Notes: generated from the letters alone by a model not told the origin. Shown: positions 44,058 through 53,408, counted from the first letter of the stretch. The stretch is 64,000 nucleotides of DNA from Acidobacteriaceae bacterium (GCA_030041045.1 JASHOQ010000020.1:1-64000), one strand, 5' to 3'. Numbers and translations are program-made.

Positions 44058-45392
44058 ATGAAACGACACATTCCGCACTTGCTTCTGCTCGCAGTCATTT
44101 GCTCTTCGACCGCGGTCGGACAGATCAGCTGCACTTCCGGACCCGCCGCGTCAAAACTGGTCTGCGAATTTCCGGTCTCGGTAGGCCTGTTGACGAACGA
44201 TTCCTCGCTCGGCTCCGGCGGAAGCACTCCAAGCGCGGCTCGGGCGGCTACGGTCTTCAATAGCGCCATCGCCACGCAACTGAGCCAGTTGCCGCTGGCC
44301 AGCGCTTCGGCCGGGACCGTCGAAGTTTACAAGGCCGGGGTGCCGGAAACGTTCAACAATCTCGGTCCCATCCTGGTCGATCGCGCGCAGGTCATCGGCA
44401 AAGGCAAGATCTTTCTCGGAGGCACCGCAAGCCAGTACGTGTTTACGGATATCGACGGAATCCCCCTCAGCAAGCTTGCATTTGGATTTACTTCCTATGC
44501 CTGCAGCACATCGGTCAGTACCGGTACGCAATGTCCGTCTTCGTCAGGCGGGAATGGGAACCTGGTAAGCACCACCTATACCGGAGAAATCACCAACCTT
44601 TCCTTCCGCATGGATCAGGTCGTCGGCGTTGCCACCATCGGCTTGAGCAGCCGTGTTGACATGTCCGTGATCGTGCCCGTCGAGCGCGTATCGCTCGGCG
44701 CGGCGACCATCAGCTCGGTATCCTACACCCAAAACGTGGGCGACCAGTTTGCAATTGGTCCCACAAATAATCCCAACACCTACAGCGTAGGAACTGCGAG
44801 TGGAGTGGGGGATATCAGCTTCAATGCAAAGGGCGTGCTCTGGAGCGGAGAACGGGCAATCTACTCTGCAGGATTGACGGTGCGGACACCCACCGGCGAC
44901 GACCTGAACTTGCTGGGATCGGGGGCGTGGGGATTCAATCTGTATTCCGTCTACTCCTATCTGGCCAAGGTTTCTCCGCATGCGAAGATTGGCTACCAAT
45001 GGAATACCACGACGGAGCTGAATAACCCCTCTCAGAGCACTGGAGGAAATCAATCGTTGCCCGGCGGCCTGCAATACGATTTCGGGGCCGATTGGGCCGC
45101 GGTAAAACACCTGACCGTGGCCGTCGATGCGCTTGGCAGCCAGTATCTGAATGCACCCACGACCGCACTTCAGCCCATCAGCGTACCGACGTCCGCAAAC
45201 TCGGCCAATAACCCCACATTGAATACAACCGTTACCCAGAACTCCAGCTACATGCTCAGCGATCTCAGCACTGGCATCAAATGGAACCCCGGCAGAAACC
45301 TGGTGCTTTCCGCAAACCTGCTCACCCAGCTCATCAATAACGGCCTGCGGGCCCGGCCGACGCCTCTGTTAGGCATTTCTTATAAGTTTTAA
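44058..45392 (+). CDS. Outer-membrane beta-barrel protein
   Basis: 444 residues. Signal peptide 1-21 (H-L-L-L-L-A-V-I-C-S-S-T-A-V-G-Q). The mature part alternates polar and hydrophobic residues in amphipathic strands, e.g. S-R-V-D-M-S-V-I-V-P-V-E-R-V and A-I-Y-S-A-G-L-T-V-R-T-P-T-G-D-D, and ends in G-I-S-Y-K-F, with a C-terminal aromatic residue as the BAM complex requires. The pattern resembles the transporter/MetA-like barrel family. It follows the giant repeat protein by 80 bases in the same direction, so the two may be cotranscribed and act together at the cell surface, for instance the barrel as export or anchor partner; this is inference. Confidence 0.8.
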   Translation: MKRHIPHLLLLAVICSSTAVGQISCTSGPAASKLVCEFPVSVGLLTNDSSLGSGGSTPSAARAATVFNSAIATQLSQLPLASASAGTVEVYKAGVPETFNNLGPILVDRAQVIGKGKIFLGGTASQYVFTDIDGIPLSKLAFGFTSYACSTSVSTGTQCPSSSGGNGNLVSTTYTGEITNLSFRMDQVVGVATIGLSSRVDMSVIVPVERVSLGAATISSVSYTQNVGDQFAIGPTNNPNTYSVGTASGVGDISFNAKGVLWSGERAIYSAGLTVRTPTGDDLNLLGSGAWGFNLYSVYSYLAKVSPHAKIGYQWNTTTELNNPSQSTGGNQSLPGGLQYDFGADWAAVKHLTVAVDALGSQYLNAPTTALQPISVPTSANSANNPTLNTTVTQNSSYMLSDLSTGIKWNPGRNLVLSANLLTQLINNGLRARPTPLLGISYKF

Positions 45393-45556
45393 GCTGCGCC
45401 CCGGCTTTTTCCTCTGGTGCGTCCCGCTTCCGGCGCTCCAAGGCATCGGATCGCGTTTCGGCATGGCGCGGCATTGATGAATGTTACACGCGTGTTAAAA
45501 TCAGAAATTCAGGCGTCGACCGATTCCACGCACTTCGTCTCGCCGCAACCGACTGT

Positions 45557-46084
45557 ATGATCCTCTATCTTATGCGCCACGCCAGCGCGGGAGCGTTCCG
45601 TGGCAACCCCGTTCTCGACGCCAAGCGCGGCCTGGTGAAGGAAGGAAAAGAACAGTGCGTGCTCATGGCCCGCGTGCTGAGCGCACTCAAAGTGCAAATT
45701 GACGTTATCGTCTCCAGCCCTTTGAAGCGCTGCCTGCAGACGGCACAGTTTGTCGGCACAGAGCTGGGTTACGACGCCAAGGTCGAAGCCAGCGCGGCGC
45801 TGGCTCCCAACGGCAGCTTTGACGACTTTCAATCGCTCTTGGCCGCGTACGCTGACCGCGAGGGCGTGCTGGCCGTAGGCCACAATCCCAATGTATTTCA
45901 ATTCCTCGGCAGGCTCATCACCGGCAACGGCGGCGCCTCCATCCGCATGCGCAAGGGCTCGATTGCGCGCGTCGACATGCACCGCCATCCCCCCCGCCTG
46001 CAATGGCTCATCGATCCGCGCTCCTCGCGCCAGATTTACTTGAGCGTGACAAAGAGCTCGCGCCCGAAGACCTCGCGGAAGTAG
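45557..46084 (+). CDS. sixA: Phosphohistidine phosphatase SixA
   Basis: 175 residues. Histidine-phosphatase signature at the start, L-M-R-H-A-S (catalytic H8, R7), then S-S-P-L-K-R-C-L-Q-T-A and G-H-N-P-N (H109). Length and motif order fit SixA, which removes phosphate from His residues of phosphotransfer proteins. Its 3' end overlaps the convergent ppx gene by 49 bases. A perfect 10-bp palindrome ACACGCGTGT lies 62-71 bases upstream (45486-45495), possibly an operator. Confidence 0.9.
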   Translation: MILYLMRHASAGAFRGNPVLDAKRGLVKEGKEQCVLMARVLSALKVQIDVIVSSPLKRCLQTAQFVGTELGYDAKVEASAALAPNGSFDDFQSLLAAYADREGVLAVGHNPNVFQFLGRLITGNGGASIRMRKGSIARVDMHRHPPRLQWLIDPRSSRQIYLSVTKSSRPKTSRK

Positions 46085-47583
46085 CCGCACTCGCGGCGCA
46101 GCGACCACAGCTCCAGCTCCGCGCCGGTCCGCCCCGGCTGCAGCTCGAGATATACCCGCTTGGGATAAAGCTTGACCGCCACGCGCAGCACGTCTGAGGC
46201 GCGGTCCTGGTTGAGAGCCTCGGCCAGCCGCAGCAGCACCACTGCGCAGTGCACGTTCTTGTGCTCCTCGGTGGGAATGTTTCTGAGCGCGCGGTCGCCC
46301 GGCTGCGGACGGCTCTTGCCCAGGTAGCGCGCAATGGCTGAAACCACTGTCCGCTGCAATTGCGTGTATCCGTAGATCTCCGAGCTGGACACGATGTACT
46401 GCGTGTGCCGGTGGTGTCCCTGGTGGTTGATGAACTTTCCCGTGTCGCGCAGGACGGCCGCCGCGGCCAGCCACGCTTCATACTCCGGCGGCAGCTGATG
46501 CAGCGGCTTCAGCTCGCGGTAAAGTTGCAGCGCGTGTGCGCGCACCGGCTCGGCCTGGCGCGGATCCACGCCATACCGCCGCGCCGTAGCCAGCACGCTC
46601 ACCCATCGCTCGTGCTCGAACTCGCGATGCACCTGGGCGCGCAGGTCCTGGGCCGCGAGCATCTGCGCCAGGATCCCGTCGCGCAGCCCGAGCGGCGAAT
46701 AGCGGAACCCGCGAAGCCCGAAGCTCTCCATCAGCTCCGCGAACACCTGCGCGCCGGCCACGATGATCTCCGCGCGCCGCGGGCCGATGCCGGGAACCGC
46801 CTCGCGCTCGGGCAGGGTCATTTTGGCCAGCTTGCCCGCCAGCTTGCGCACGGCCTTCGCCGGCACTTGATCGCCCGCCAGCGCTTTGGCTTGCTTGCCC
46901 GACCGTTGGCTTGCGGGCTTGCTGGCGCAGGCCTCTGAGAGCGCCGCCGCCGTGCCCGATGTGGCAATCACCAGCGGCACGCGCCCCGGCTGAATCCTGC
47001 GGTGCGCGCGCCTGAGCTCGCGCGCAATCAACTGCCGCATCTGCGCCAGACCGTCGGCCGGCGCGGGGTCGGTGGAAAGGAACTGTTCCGTGAGCCGCAC
47101 CGCGCCCAAGGGCAGGCTGACGGTCTCCTTGATGCGCTTGTGTTCAGAGAGCGTGATCTCGCAACTGCCGCCGCCCAGGTCGAGCAGCAGTACGCGGCCG
47201 CCAGCGCCGGGCTCGCCGCTGGTCACGCCCAGGTGAATCAGCCGTCCTTCCTCGAGCCCCGAGATCACTTCCATGTTCCAGCCCGTCTCCGCCTTCACCC
47301 ATGCCTTGAAGGCATCGCCGTTGCGCGCGTCGCGCATCGCCGACGTGGCTACTACGCGAATCTGGTCCACGCCATGCGCCTGCACAGCGCGCTGGAAGCG
47401 CTTGAGGGCGCGCAGCGTAGACGCCATGGCCTCCGGCGAGATCAGTCCCGCGTCGAACACGCTCGCGCCCAACCGCGTCACCTCGCGGTCTTCCGCCAGC
47501 GTCTTCAGTTGGTGCGTCACCACCTTGGCGATCTTCAATCTGCAGGAGTTCGAACCGATATCGATGGCGGCAATCGTGGGCAT
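46036..47583 (-). CDS. ppx: Exopolyphosphatase / pppGpp phosphohydrolase with HD-like domain
   Basis: 515 residues. Ppx/GppA actin-fold part: A-A-I-D-I-G-S-N-S-C-R-L (phosphate 1), V-V-A-T-S-A-M-R-D-A-R-N, L-L-L-D-L-G-G-G-S-C-E (phosphate 2) and G-I-G-P-R-R-A-E-I-I. The C-terminal part (about 315-515) is an HD-like helical domain: A-A-V-L-R-D-T-G-K-F-I-N-H-Q-G-H-H-R-H-T. Converts polyphosphate and/or pppGpp, linking phosphate storage and stringent response. It has an insertion (S-E-A-C-A-S-K-P-A-S) about 40 residues long in the middle compared with shorter homologs, by impression only. Confidence 0.92.
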   Translation of the reverse strand: MPTIAAIDIGSNSCRLKIAKVVTHQLKTLAEDREVTRLGASVFDAGLISPEAMASTLRALKRFQRAVQAHGVDQIRVVATSAMRDARNGDAFKAWVKAETGWNMEVISGLEEGRLIHLGVTSGEPGAGGRVLLLDLGGGSCEITLSEHKRIKETVSLPLGAVRLTEQFLSTDPAPADGLAQMRQLIARELRRAHRRIQPGRVPLVIATSGTAAALSEACASKPASQRSGKQAKALAGDQVPAKAVRKLAGKLAKMTLPEREAVPGIGPRRAEIIVAGAQVFAELMESFGLRGFRYSPLGLRDGILAQMLAAQDLRAQVHREFEHERWVSVLATARRYGVDPRQAEPVRAHALQLYRELKPLHQLPPEYEAWLAAAAVLRDTGKFINHQGHHRHTQYIVSSSEIYGYTQLQRTVVSAIARYLGKSRPQPGDRALRNIPTEEHKNVHCAVVLLRLAEALNQDRASDVLRVAVKLYPKRVYLELQPGRTGAELELWSLRRECGYFREVFGRELFVTLK

Positions 47584-47728
47584 GGGGGTGCTGTCTCGCG
47601 CTCCCGGAAGAAGAATCTCCCTCGGTCAAGATACACGACAGCGCTGGAGCTAGCGAAGGCGCTTCGACTTAATGCAGCGCTCGCGCGATGAGACGCCTGC
47701 ACCAACCCGGCTGCTATTCTGAAGATGA

Positions 47729-49747
47729 ATGGCCGATTCCGCGACGCATGCCGAAACCAGTGCAGTCCATCGTCCGCAACCGGCATTCTCCGTGCGTACG
47801 GTATGGGCACTTTTGCTTGCAGTGTTTGCGGCAGTTTATTTTTCGTCTTTATTCACGCCGCCGCTCCTCGACGATGTCGACGCTGCCCACGCCCAGGCCG
47901 CGCAGTACATCGCCCGCACCGGCGACTGGGTTTCTCCCCGCATCGACGACATCCGCTACATTGAAAAACCCCCGCTGCCCTACTGGGCTGCCGCCTTTCT
48001 CTATCGCCTGACCGGGGCCGAGAATGCTTTTACTTCACACTTGCCCAACGCCCTGGCCATGCTTGGCCTTGCCTGGCTCTCCTGGCTGTGGGCGCGCCGC
48101 GCCTGGGGCGACCGCGCCGGCCTCTACGCCGGCCTCGGCGTGCTCACATCGGTCGGTCCGTTTCTCTTCACCCGCTTCATCATTCCCGAGTCCATTCTCG
48201 CGCTCTTCCTTCTCCTCGCGCTTTACTGCCTGCTCACCGGCCTGGAGTGGAACCGGCCTGCGCGCATCTACTGGTCATGGGCCTCGGTGGCGCTGGCGCT
48301 GCTCACCAAGGGCCTCATTGCGCCCGTCTTCTTCGCCGGAGCCGCTACTCCTTATCTGCTGCTCACCGGTCAATGGCGGCGCTGGCGCGCGCTTAAGCCG
48401 CTCAGCGGATTTCTGCTCTTCCTCGCCATTGCCGCGCCCTGGCACATTCTCTGCGGTTTGCACAATCCTGACCAGGGCCATCCTGTCGGCAACCACCCCA
48501 CCATCGGCAACGTGCACGGCTTCTTTTACTTCTATTTCATCAACGAGCATGTGCTGCGCTTTTTTGGGCGACGCTACCCGCACGACTACAACAAGCTCCC
48601 CGCGCTCTGGTACTGGGTGCTGCATCTGGTGTGGATTTTCCCCTGGAGCCTGTTCCTGCCCGCGCTCGTCTTCGCCGCCTGGAAGACACGCCGCCGCTGG
48701 CTGCAGCACCTGCGCCCCGATGCCGGCCAGACCGTCGACTTCTATCTCGACAACGCCCTGCGCGAAGATGTGGCGACGCATGTACTGCGGCTCAAATTCC
48801 GCGTGCGCACCATCTGGCTGCTCACCTTGTTCACCGCCTTCACGCTGCTCTTTTTCTCCATCTCCACCAATCAGGAGTACTACACCTTTCCGGTGTGGCC
48901 GCCTCTGCTCATCCTTATCGCCGGCGTCGTGGCCAGCATCGAGGAAAACCGCGGCCTCAACAATGGACACGGCAGCCGCCCCACGCTCTCAACTGCCTGG
49001 CTCACCGGCGCGCAATCCGCCTTTGCCCTGATTGGCGTGCTCGCGGCTGCTGCGCTTGGCTGGGGCCTGTGGCAGGCGCGCCATCTTCCCTACGTTCCCG
49101 ACATCGGCACCCTGCTCGCCCATCGCGGCGTGGGCGATTACACGCTCTCCATGTCGCACCTCTTCGATCTCACCGGGCCCTCGTTTGCCGCGTTGCGCTT
49201 GCCGGCAATCCTCGCTGCCCTTGCGATGCTCATCGGCCCGCTGGTGGGGCTGGCGCTGCGTCTCAAGGCCCGCCATGTCGCGGCCACCGTCAGCATCGCG
49301 CTCACGCTGACGATCTTCTTTATCGCTGCTCATATTGCTTTTGTCCGCTTCGAGCCCATGCTCAGCTCCGAACCCATGGCCGAGACCATCATGCAGAAGG
49401 GCTCTCCCGCCGACCGCGTCATCATCTGGGGCGAGCAGTCCGAGGCTTCGTCCATCATTTTTTATACGTATCGCTACTTCAACGCCCGGCCTACGCTGCT
49501 CATCCTGCAGCGCTGCGGACAGAACGGTGAAGGCACTACGCTGCTCTGGGGCTCGTGCTATCCTGACGCGCCCGACATTTTCCTCAATGAAAATCAGCTT
49601 GCAGCCATGTGGGGCACGGGCGAGCGCAAATGGCTCTTCGCCCAGGATACCGATCGCGCCAAAGTGGAGCAATTGCTCGCCGGCCGCCTTTACCCGACGC
49701 AGTCCCTGGCCGACAAGGAGCTTTGGACCGACCGTCCGCTCCCTTAG
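47729..49747 (+). CDS. ArnT-like membrane glycosyltransferase (GT83/PMT family)
   Basis: 672 residues, about 12 membrane helices. The first periplasmic loop carries the conserved acidic pair and motif: P-P-L-L-D-D-V-D-A-A-H-A-Q-A-A and Y-I-E-K-P-P-L-P-Y-W, typical for undecaprenyl-phosphate-sugar-dependent transferases such as ArnT. A large soluble part lies at the C terminus (about 560-672). It most likely transfers a lipid-linked sugar to lipid A or another envelope glycan; substrate not predictable. ATG 47729 begins a cytoplasmic 20-residue stretch before the first helix. Confidence 0.88.
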   Translation: MADSATHAETSAVHRPQPAFSVRTVWALLLAVFAAVYFSSLFTPPLLDDVDAAHAQAAQYIARTGDWVSPRIDDIRYIEKPPLPYWAAAFLYRLTGAENAFTSHLPNALAMLGLAWLSWLWARRAWGDRAGLYAGLGVLTSVGPFLFTRFIIPESILALFLLLALYCLLTGLEWNRPARIYWSWASVALALLTKGLIAPVFFAGAATPYLLLTGQWRRWRALKPLSGFLLFLAIAAPWHILCGLHNPDQGHPVGNHPTIGNVHGFFYFYFINEHVLRFFGRRYPHDYNKLPALWYWVLHLVWIFPWSLFLPALVFAAWKTRRRWLQHLRPDAGQTVDFYLDNALREDVATHVLRLKFRVRTIWLLTLFTAFTLLFFSISTNQEYYTFPVWPPLLILIAGVVASIEENRGLNNGHGSRPTLSTAWLTGAQSAFALIGVLAAAALGWGLWQARHLPYVPDIGTLLAHRGVGDYTLSMSHLFDLTGPSFAALRLPAILAALAMLIGPLVGLALRLKARHVAATVSIALTLTIFFIAAHIAFVRFEPMLSSEPMAETIMQKGSPADRVIIWGEQSEASSIIFYTYRYFNARPTLLILQRCGQNGEGTTLLWGSCYPDAPDIFLNENQLAAMWGTGERKWLFAQDTDRAKVEQLLAGRLYPTQSLADKELWTDRPLP

Positions 49748-49820
49748 AGCTGGCCGCATAAATGGGTTTGTGCAAAGGCATGACGCTACACGCCGCGGAA
49801 AAGCCCCAGAGTCGGTGTTC

Positions 49821-49945
49821 TGTAACAAGGGCACGACTTCACAGGCTATTGAAAAACTCGATCGAGGGAGGCTTTGTAACAAGGGCACGACTTCAGTCGG
49901 GCCAATAAAGCTCGCGAAGTGAGTTGGGCTTCAGCCCCTGCCAGG
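49821..49945. repeat. Direct repeats and copy A of a dispersed 70-bp family
   Basis: TGTAACAAGGGCACGACTTC occurs at 49821-49840 and again at 49875-49894, 54 bases apart and identical. The second copy extends (49875-49945) into A-G-T-C-G-G-G-C-C ... G-G-G-C-T-T-C-A-G-C-C-C-C, matching similar blocks at 52771-52841 and 60715-60785 on the same strand. Confidence 0.75.
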
Positions 49946-50009
49946 TCTCCCCTTGCAATCTTGGCCGTCCTTTTGGACTTTTTCCGCATCTTGATGAGTC
50001 GCGCCGATC

Positions 50010-51449
50010 TCAGCTCTCTTCCCACGGCCGAAAGGGATAAATCGACCACCGTGCGATCACTTCTTCCAAGTCTCCACGGCTCACCTCGTTTGAAGGGGCC
50101 TCGTCCAGGGAATGCTTCTCGCGCAAGACGCGCAGGTTCTCCCTCTCCTTACGCTCCTCCTCGGAATAGAACCGCGCCTTTTCGAATTCGTGATTGGCAA
50201 TCGCCGCGTCCATCCGGTGCACGATGAACCGGATGCGATTCTGCACGTCGAGCACTTCATTGGGCAGTGCACCTTGGCGCATCTTCACCCGCGCCGCGGC
50301 CGCATCCAGCAATTCGAAGGCCTTGCCCGGAAGCGCTCGATCGGGAAGATAGCTGTCTGCCGCCTGCGCCGCGAACTCGAGCGCCTCTTCGGAGTAGCTC
50401 ACCTCGTGAAACTTCTCGTAAACCTGCTTGCGCGCTTTGAGCACGTTCAGCGTCTCTTCCAACCCGAGAGAACGAACGTACACCGCGCGAAAACTGTCTT
50501 TAAGCCACGGCGCCGCGCGCACGCACTCCTTCAAATCGGCGGGCGTGCTGGTGGCGATGCAGCGCAACTTGCCCTCCAGCGGAGAATTGCGCAGCAAGCC
50601 GGCTCCCGTGCCGAGCGCCGATCCCGGAGCCAGCAGCAAGCGCAGGTCGCCGGCAAACACAATGGTGTCGAAGCTCTCTGCATTCGGCTTGACGAGCAGT
50701 TGCAGGATCGGTTTTCCGGCCGCCAGCTGCGCATCGAACACCAGGACGCGCTTCTCCAGCAGGAACGCAGGAACCGTGCCTTCCACGATGCGCTGCGCCA
50801 GCGCCTCCACAATCGCGGTCTTGCCCGCGCCGTTTTCGCCCACCAGTACGGGATTGCCGTTGTGCAGATTGCTCAGGACCTCGATCACCCCTTCGATCTC
50901 CAGGTCCCGCCCCACGATCGGGCCAAGCTTTCCTTCGATCGCCGCCTGCGTCAGGTCGCGGCCGATCTCGCTCAGCTGCGGCGGCGTCTCCAGTGGCCTG
51001 CGCGCTTCCGGCTCATGCGTCTGGCGCGCCAGATCCTCGCGAACGCTCTCCAGCTTCACTCCGCGCTCCTTGAGCAGGTCTGCGGCAAAACAGCCCTCTT
51101 CGCGCAACAGGCCCAACAACAGATGCTCCGTGCCGATGTGCTTGTGTCCCAGCCGCTCAGCTTCTTCCGCCGCGTAAGCGAGCACACGCTTGCCTTCGTT
51201 GGACAGCGGAAGGTCTACGCTGGTTGCGACCTTTTCACCAATGGTTGTGTGGGTTTCAATCTGCTTCCGGATCAATTCCACCGAAACGTGCGAGCGCAGG
51301 AAGCGGTTGGTAAGCGCCTTGTCTTCGCGCAACAATCCGAGCAGCAGGTGCTCGGTTTCGATATACGGCGAACCGAACTGGCTGGCCTCATACCGCGCAA
51401 AGAAAATCACCCGCCGCGCCTTTTCTGTGTATCGTTCGAACATGGTCAC
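50010..51449 (-). CDS. ClpC-like protein with one AAA domain and altered Walker B
   Basis: 479 residues; GTG 51449 is preferred for its GGAG spacing, ATG 51443 is the alternative. Two Clp_N repeats (about 4-140: F-T-E-K-A-R-R-V-I-F-F-A-R-Y-like start, T-E-H-L-L-L-G-L-L twice) followed by one AAA module with Walker A G-E-N-G-A-G-K-T (204-211). Where ClpC has I-L-F-I-D-E-I-H, this protein reads T-I-V-F-A-G-D-L-R (262-270), so the Asp-Glu pair is replaced by Gly267-Asp268. The D1 small domain continues to about 400, and a helical UVR-like tail (E-K-A-R-F-Y-S-E-E-E-R) follows. The second AAA domain is absent. It could be a regulatory or adaptor form of ClpC rather than an unfoldase. Confidence 0.85.
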   Translation of the reverse strand: MTMFERYTEKARRVIFFARYEASQFGSPYIETEHLLLGLLREDKALTNRFLRSHVSVELIRKQIETHTTIGEKVATSVDLPLSNEGKRVLAYAAEEAERLGHKHIGTEHLLLGLLREEGCFAADLLKERGVKLESVREDLARQTHEPEARRPLETPPQLSEIGRDLTQAAIEGKLGPIVGRDLEIEGVIEVLSNLHNGNPVLVGENGAGKTAIVEALAQRIVEGTVPAFLLEKRVLVFDAQLAAGKPILQLLVKPNAESFDTIVFAGDLRLLLAPGSALGTGAGLLRNSPLEGKLRCIATSTPADLKECVRAAPWLKDSFRAVYVRSLGLEETLNVLKARKQVYEKFHEVSYSEEALEFAAQAADSYLPDRALPGKAFELLDAAAARVKMRQGALPNEVLDVQNRIRFIVHRMDAAIANHEFEKARFYSEEERKERENLRVLREKHSLDEAPSNEVSRGDLEEVIARWSIYPFRPWEES

Positions 51450-51485
51450 AACCGCTCCTCGTCTGCACGCTTCTGTTTGGCCAGT

Positions 51486-52679
51486 TTATCGCGCCGCCCG
51501 CATTTTCCCTCCCGGCATCAGCTCATACACGCGCCCGCGCCAATGCACGCATCGCCCCGCGTAACTCGCCGCCCAGAAGAAGAAGCCCATCAGATCGCGC
51601 AGCGGATAAAGCACCAGCAATCCAAACCAGCTCCGGTCCCTCACGACCATCCTGCCGACTGCAACGCTGAGCGCCAGCCGCGTGGCTACGGCCCACGCAA
51701 ACAGCGCCAAACCCCACCAGGGATGCCCCATGCACGCCGCCGCCGCCCACGCCAGCACGCCGAACGGCATGCTGAAGGTGAGCGCCGTGCCCAAATGCCC
51801 TTTGGGCCGCGAAAACCGCGTCGATTTCATCCACCGTACCTGGTGCTTGATGGATGCGGCAAAGCTCGAGTTCAACACCATGTGGTCGATGGCGTGCGGA
51901 CTCAACACCACTGTGCACCCCAGCTTGAACGCCTCGTTGCCCAGCACAAAATCGTCGGCGCAGTAGTCGCCCGTCACTTTGAATCCGCCCATCTGCCGGA
52001 TGACCTCGCGCCGGAAGGCCATCGTGGGCCCGAGCACAAATTGCATCCCCTCCATCATCCGCGCCGCCAGCACGCCCGCGGTCATCTCCACGCTCATGCC
52101 CACGGCTTCAAGTCTGGACCAAACGCCGCGCGCCCACGCCCCACCTTCGGCCGCCACGCCGCGGTACGGGCAGGTCATCGCGCCCACGCGCTCGTCGGCA
52201 AAGGAGAGAGCAACCGCGCGCAGGTAATCGGGCGTCACGCGCACGTCGCTGTCGCTGATGACGAGAATCTCGTGCGCCGCCACTGCCTCCATCTTTTCCA
52301 TGGAGATGACTTTGTCGTTGATGTAATCCGGCTCGCCGCCTGTCGAAAGAAACTTCACCGGAATCTCAGGATGCCGTGCCGACACGCGCTGCGCCGTTTG
52401 AAGCCCTGGATCGCCAGGCTCGCGCGCACAAAAAAGAATCTCGTACTCGGGATAATCCTGCGTAAAGAATGTTTCGAGATACGCCTCCAGGCCCGGATCG
52501 GCGCCGTGCAGCGGCTTCATCAGCGTGAGCGGCGGGGTGAATCCCGGCCGCTCGGCCAGCGATCTCAGGGCTTCTTCGTGCTCGCGCAGAAAGCGCGGCA
52601 CCGCGGCCAGCACTATGCAGGCAAACACGGTCGAAGTCAGCAGGGCGAAGAGGCCCAGCCCGAGAAGTGCGTAGGACAT
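51486..52679 (-). CDS. GT21 glycosyltransferase (HpnI / ceramide glucosyltransferase-like)
   Basis: 397 residues. N-terminal membrane helix, then the GT2/GT21 catalytic core with K-P-L-H-G-A-D-P-G-L, I-S-D-S-D-V-R-V (D-x-D), G-D-Y-C-A-D-D-F and the Q-V-R-W-M-K (Q-x-x-R-W) motif. Three or four membrane helices follow. This D1-D2-D3-(Q/R)xxRW pattern with a C-terminal membrane part is that of ceramide glucosyltransferase and of HpnI, which adds GlcNAc to bacteriohopanetetrol. Either hopanoid or sphingolipid modification is possible; no other hopanoid gene is in the window. Confidence 0.88.
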   Translation of the reverse strand: MSYALLGLGLFALLTSTVFACIVLAAVPRFLREHEEALRSLAERPGFTPPLTLMKPLHGADPGLEAYLETFFTQDYPEYEILFCAREPGDPGLQTAQRVSARHPEIPVKFLSTGGEPDYINDKVISMEKMEAVAAHEILVISDSDVRVTPDYLRAVALSFADERVGAMTCPYRGVAAEGGAWARGVWSRLEAVGMSVEMTAGVLAARMMEGMQFVLGPTMAFRREVIRQMGGFKVTGDYCADDFVLGNEAFKLGCTVVLSPHAIDHMVLNSSFAASIKHQVRWMKSTRFSRPKGHLGTALTFSMPFGVLAWAAAACMGHPWWGLALFAWAVATRLALSVAVGRMVVRDRSWFGLLVLYPLRDLMGFFFWAASYAGRCVHWRGRVYELMPGGKMRAAR

Positions 52680-52737
52680 GCAGGAATCAGAATACCCGGA
52701 AGGTGCGCAGCGTCAGAACAAACTCCATGAGCACTGG

Positions 52738-52886
52738 GCAGTGTCTGACGAATAACGGTCGAACGCGCTTTGTAACCAGGGCACGACTTTAGTCGGGCCG
52801 AAAATGCGCAAGAACGCGCGGGTTTTAGCTCCTGAGGGACGTTTGTACTCCCAGGAGTGTCTGTTCTTCGATTCGTCAGACACTGC
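52738..52886. mobile_element. MITE-like element with 16-bp perfect terminal inverted repeats
   Basis: GCAGTGTCTGACGAAT (52738-52753) and its exact reverse complement (52871-52886) bound 149 bases with no coding capacity. Inside lies copy B of the dispersed 70-bp family (52771-52841). Size, perfect ends and lack of genes fit a non-autonomous miniature element. I could not identify a clear target-site duplication. Confidence 0.7.
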
Positions 52887-52991
52887 GTTAAGAAACACAG
52901 TCGCAGATCAGCCACCCTGATCCCAGCGCGAAAAAGGGTGCCCACCCTTGCGACGCTTTTGTTTTTGCGCCGAGGGTGAGATAGCGCAAAC

Positions 52992-53408
52992 CTATCCCCG
53001 CTCCGTTGGCTTGCGCGGCCCCGCCGTGCGCGGCACCACCACCGGCCTGCGAATGGGCACAATGGCGCCGGGTGCGCCGGGCGCGGCCTGATTAAAGCGC
53101 GTCAGCATCTCCGAGCGCACATACTCCACAAAGCTCTGCATCTGCCGGTTCATCTCTTCCATGCGCTCGCGCATCTGCAGAATGATGGCGATGCCGGCGA
53201 TGTTCACGCCCAGGTCGCGCGCCAGGTTGAGAATGAATTCGAGGCGCTCCAAATCCTCGTCCGTATAGAGCCGCGTGTTGCCCTCGGTGCGCGAAGGCTT
53301 GAGCAGCCCTTCTCGCTCATAGAGCCTGAGCGTCTGCGGATGAATCTCGTACATCTCGGCCACCGCCGAGATCATGTACGCGCCTTTGGATTTTCTCTTC
53401 GCGGTCAT
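52992..53408 (-). CDS. hspR: Heat-shock repressor HspR (MerR family)
   Basis: 138 residues. The MerR helix-turn-helix reads M-I-S-A-V-A-E-M-Y-E-I-H-P-Q-T-L-R-L-Y-E followed by R-E-G-L-L-K-P-S-R-T-E-G-N-T-R-L-Y, the HspR form. HspR represses dnaK operons by binding HAIR sites with DnaK as co-repressor. The C-terminal half is Pro/Arg-rich. It starts 3 bases after the upstream gene's stop with no ribosome binding site of its own, so its translation is probably coupled to the nuclease-fusion gene. Confidence 0.92.
   Translation of the reverse strand: MTAKRKSKGAYMISAVAEMYEIHPQTLRLYEREGLLKPSRTEGNTRLYTDEDLERLEFILNLARDLGVNIAGIAIILQMRERMEEMNRQMQSFVEYVRSEMLTRFNQAAPGAPGAIVPIRRPVVVPRTAGPRKPTERG

Noticed and set aside
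46036-46084. Wrong gene end for sixA or ppx
   Set aside because: Both C termini remain plausible in composition; a 49-base convergent overlap is acceptable.
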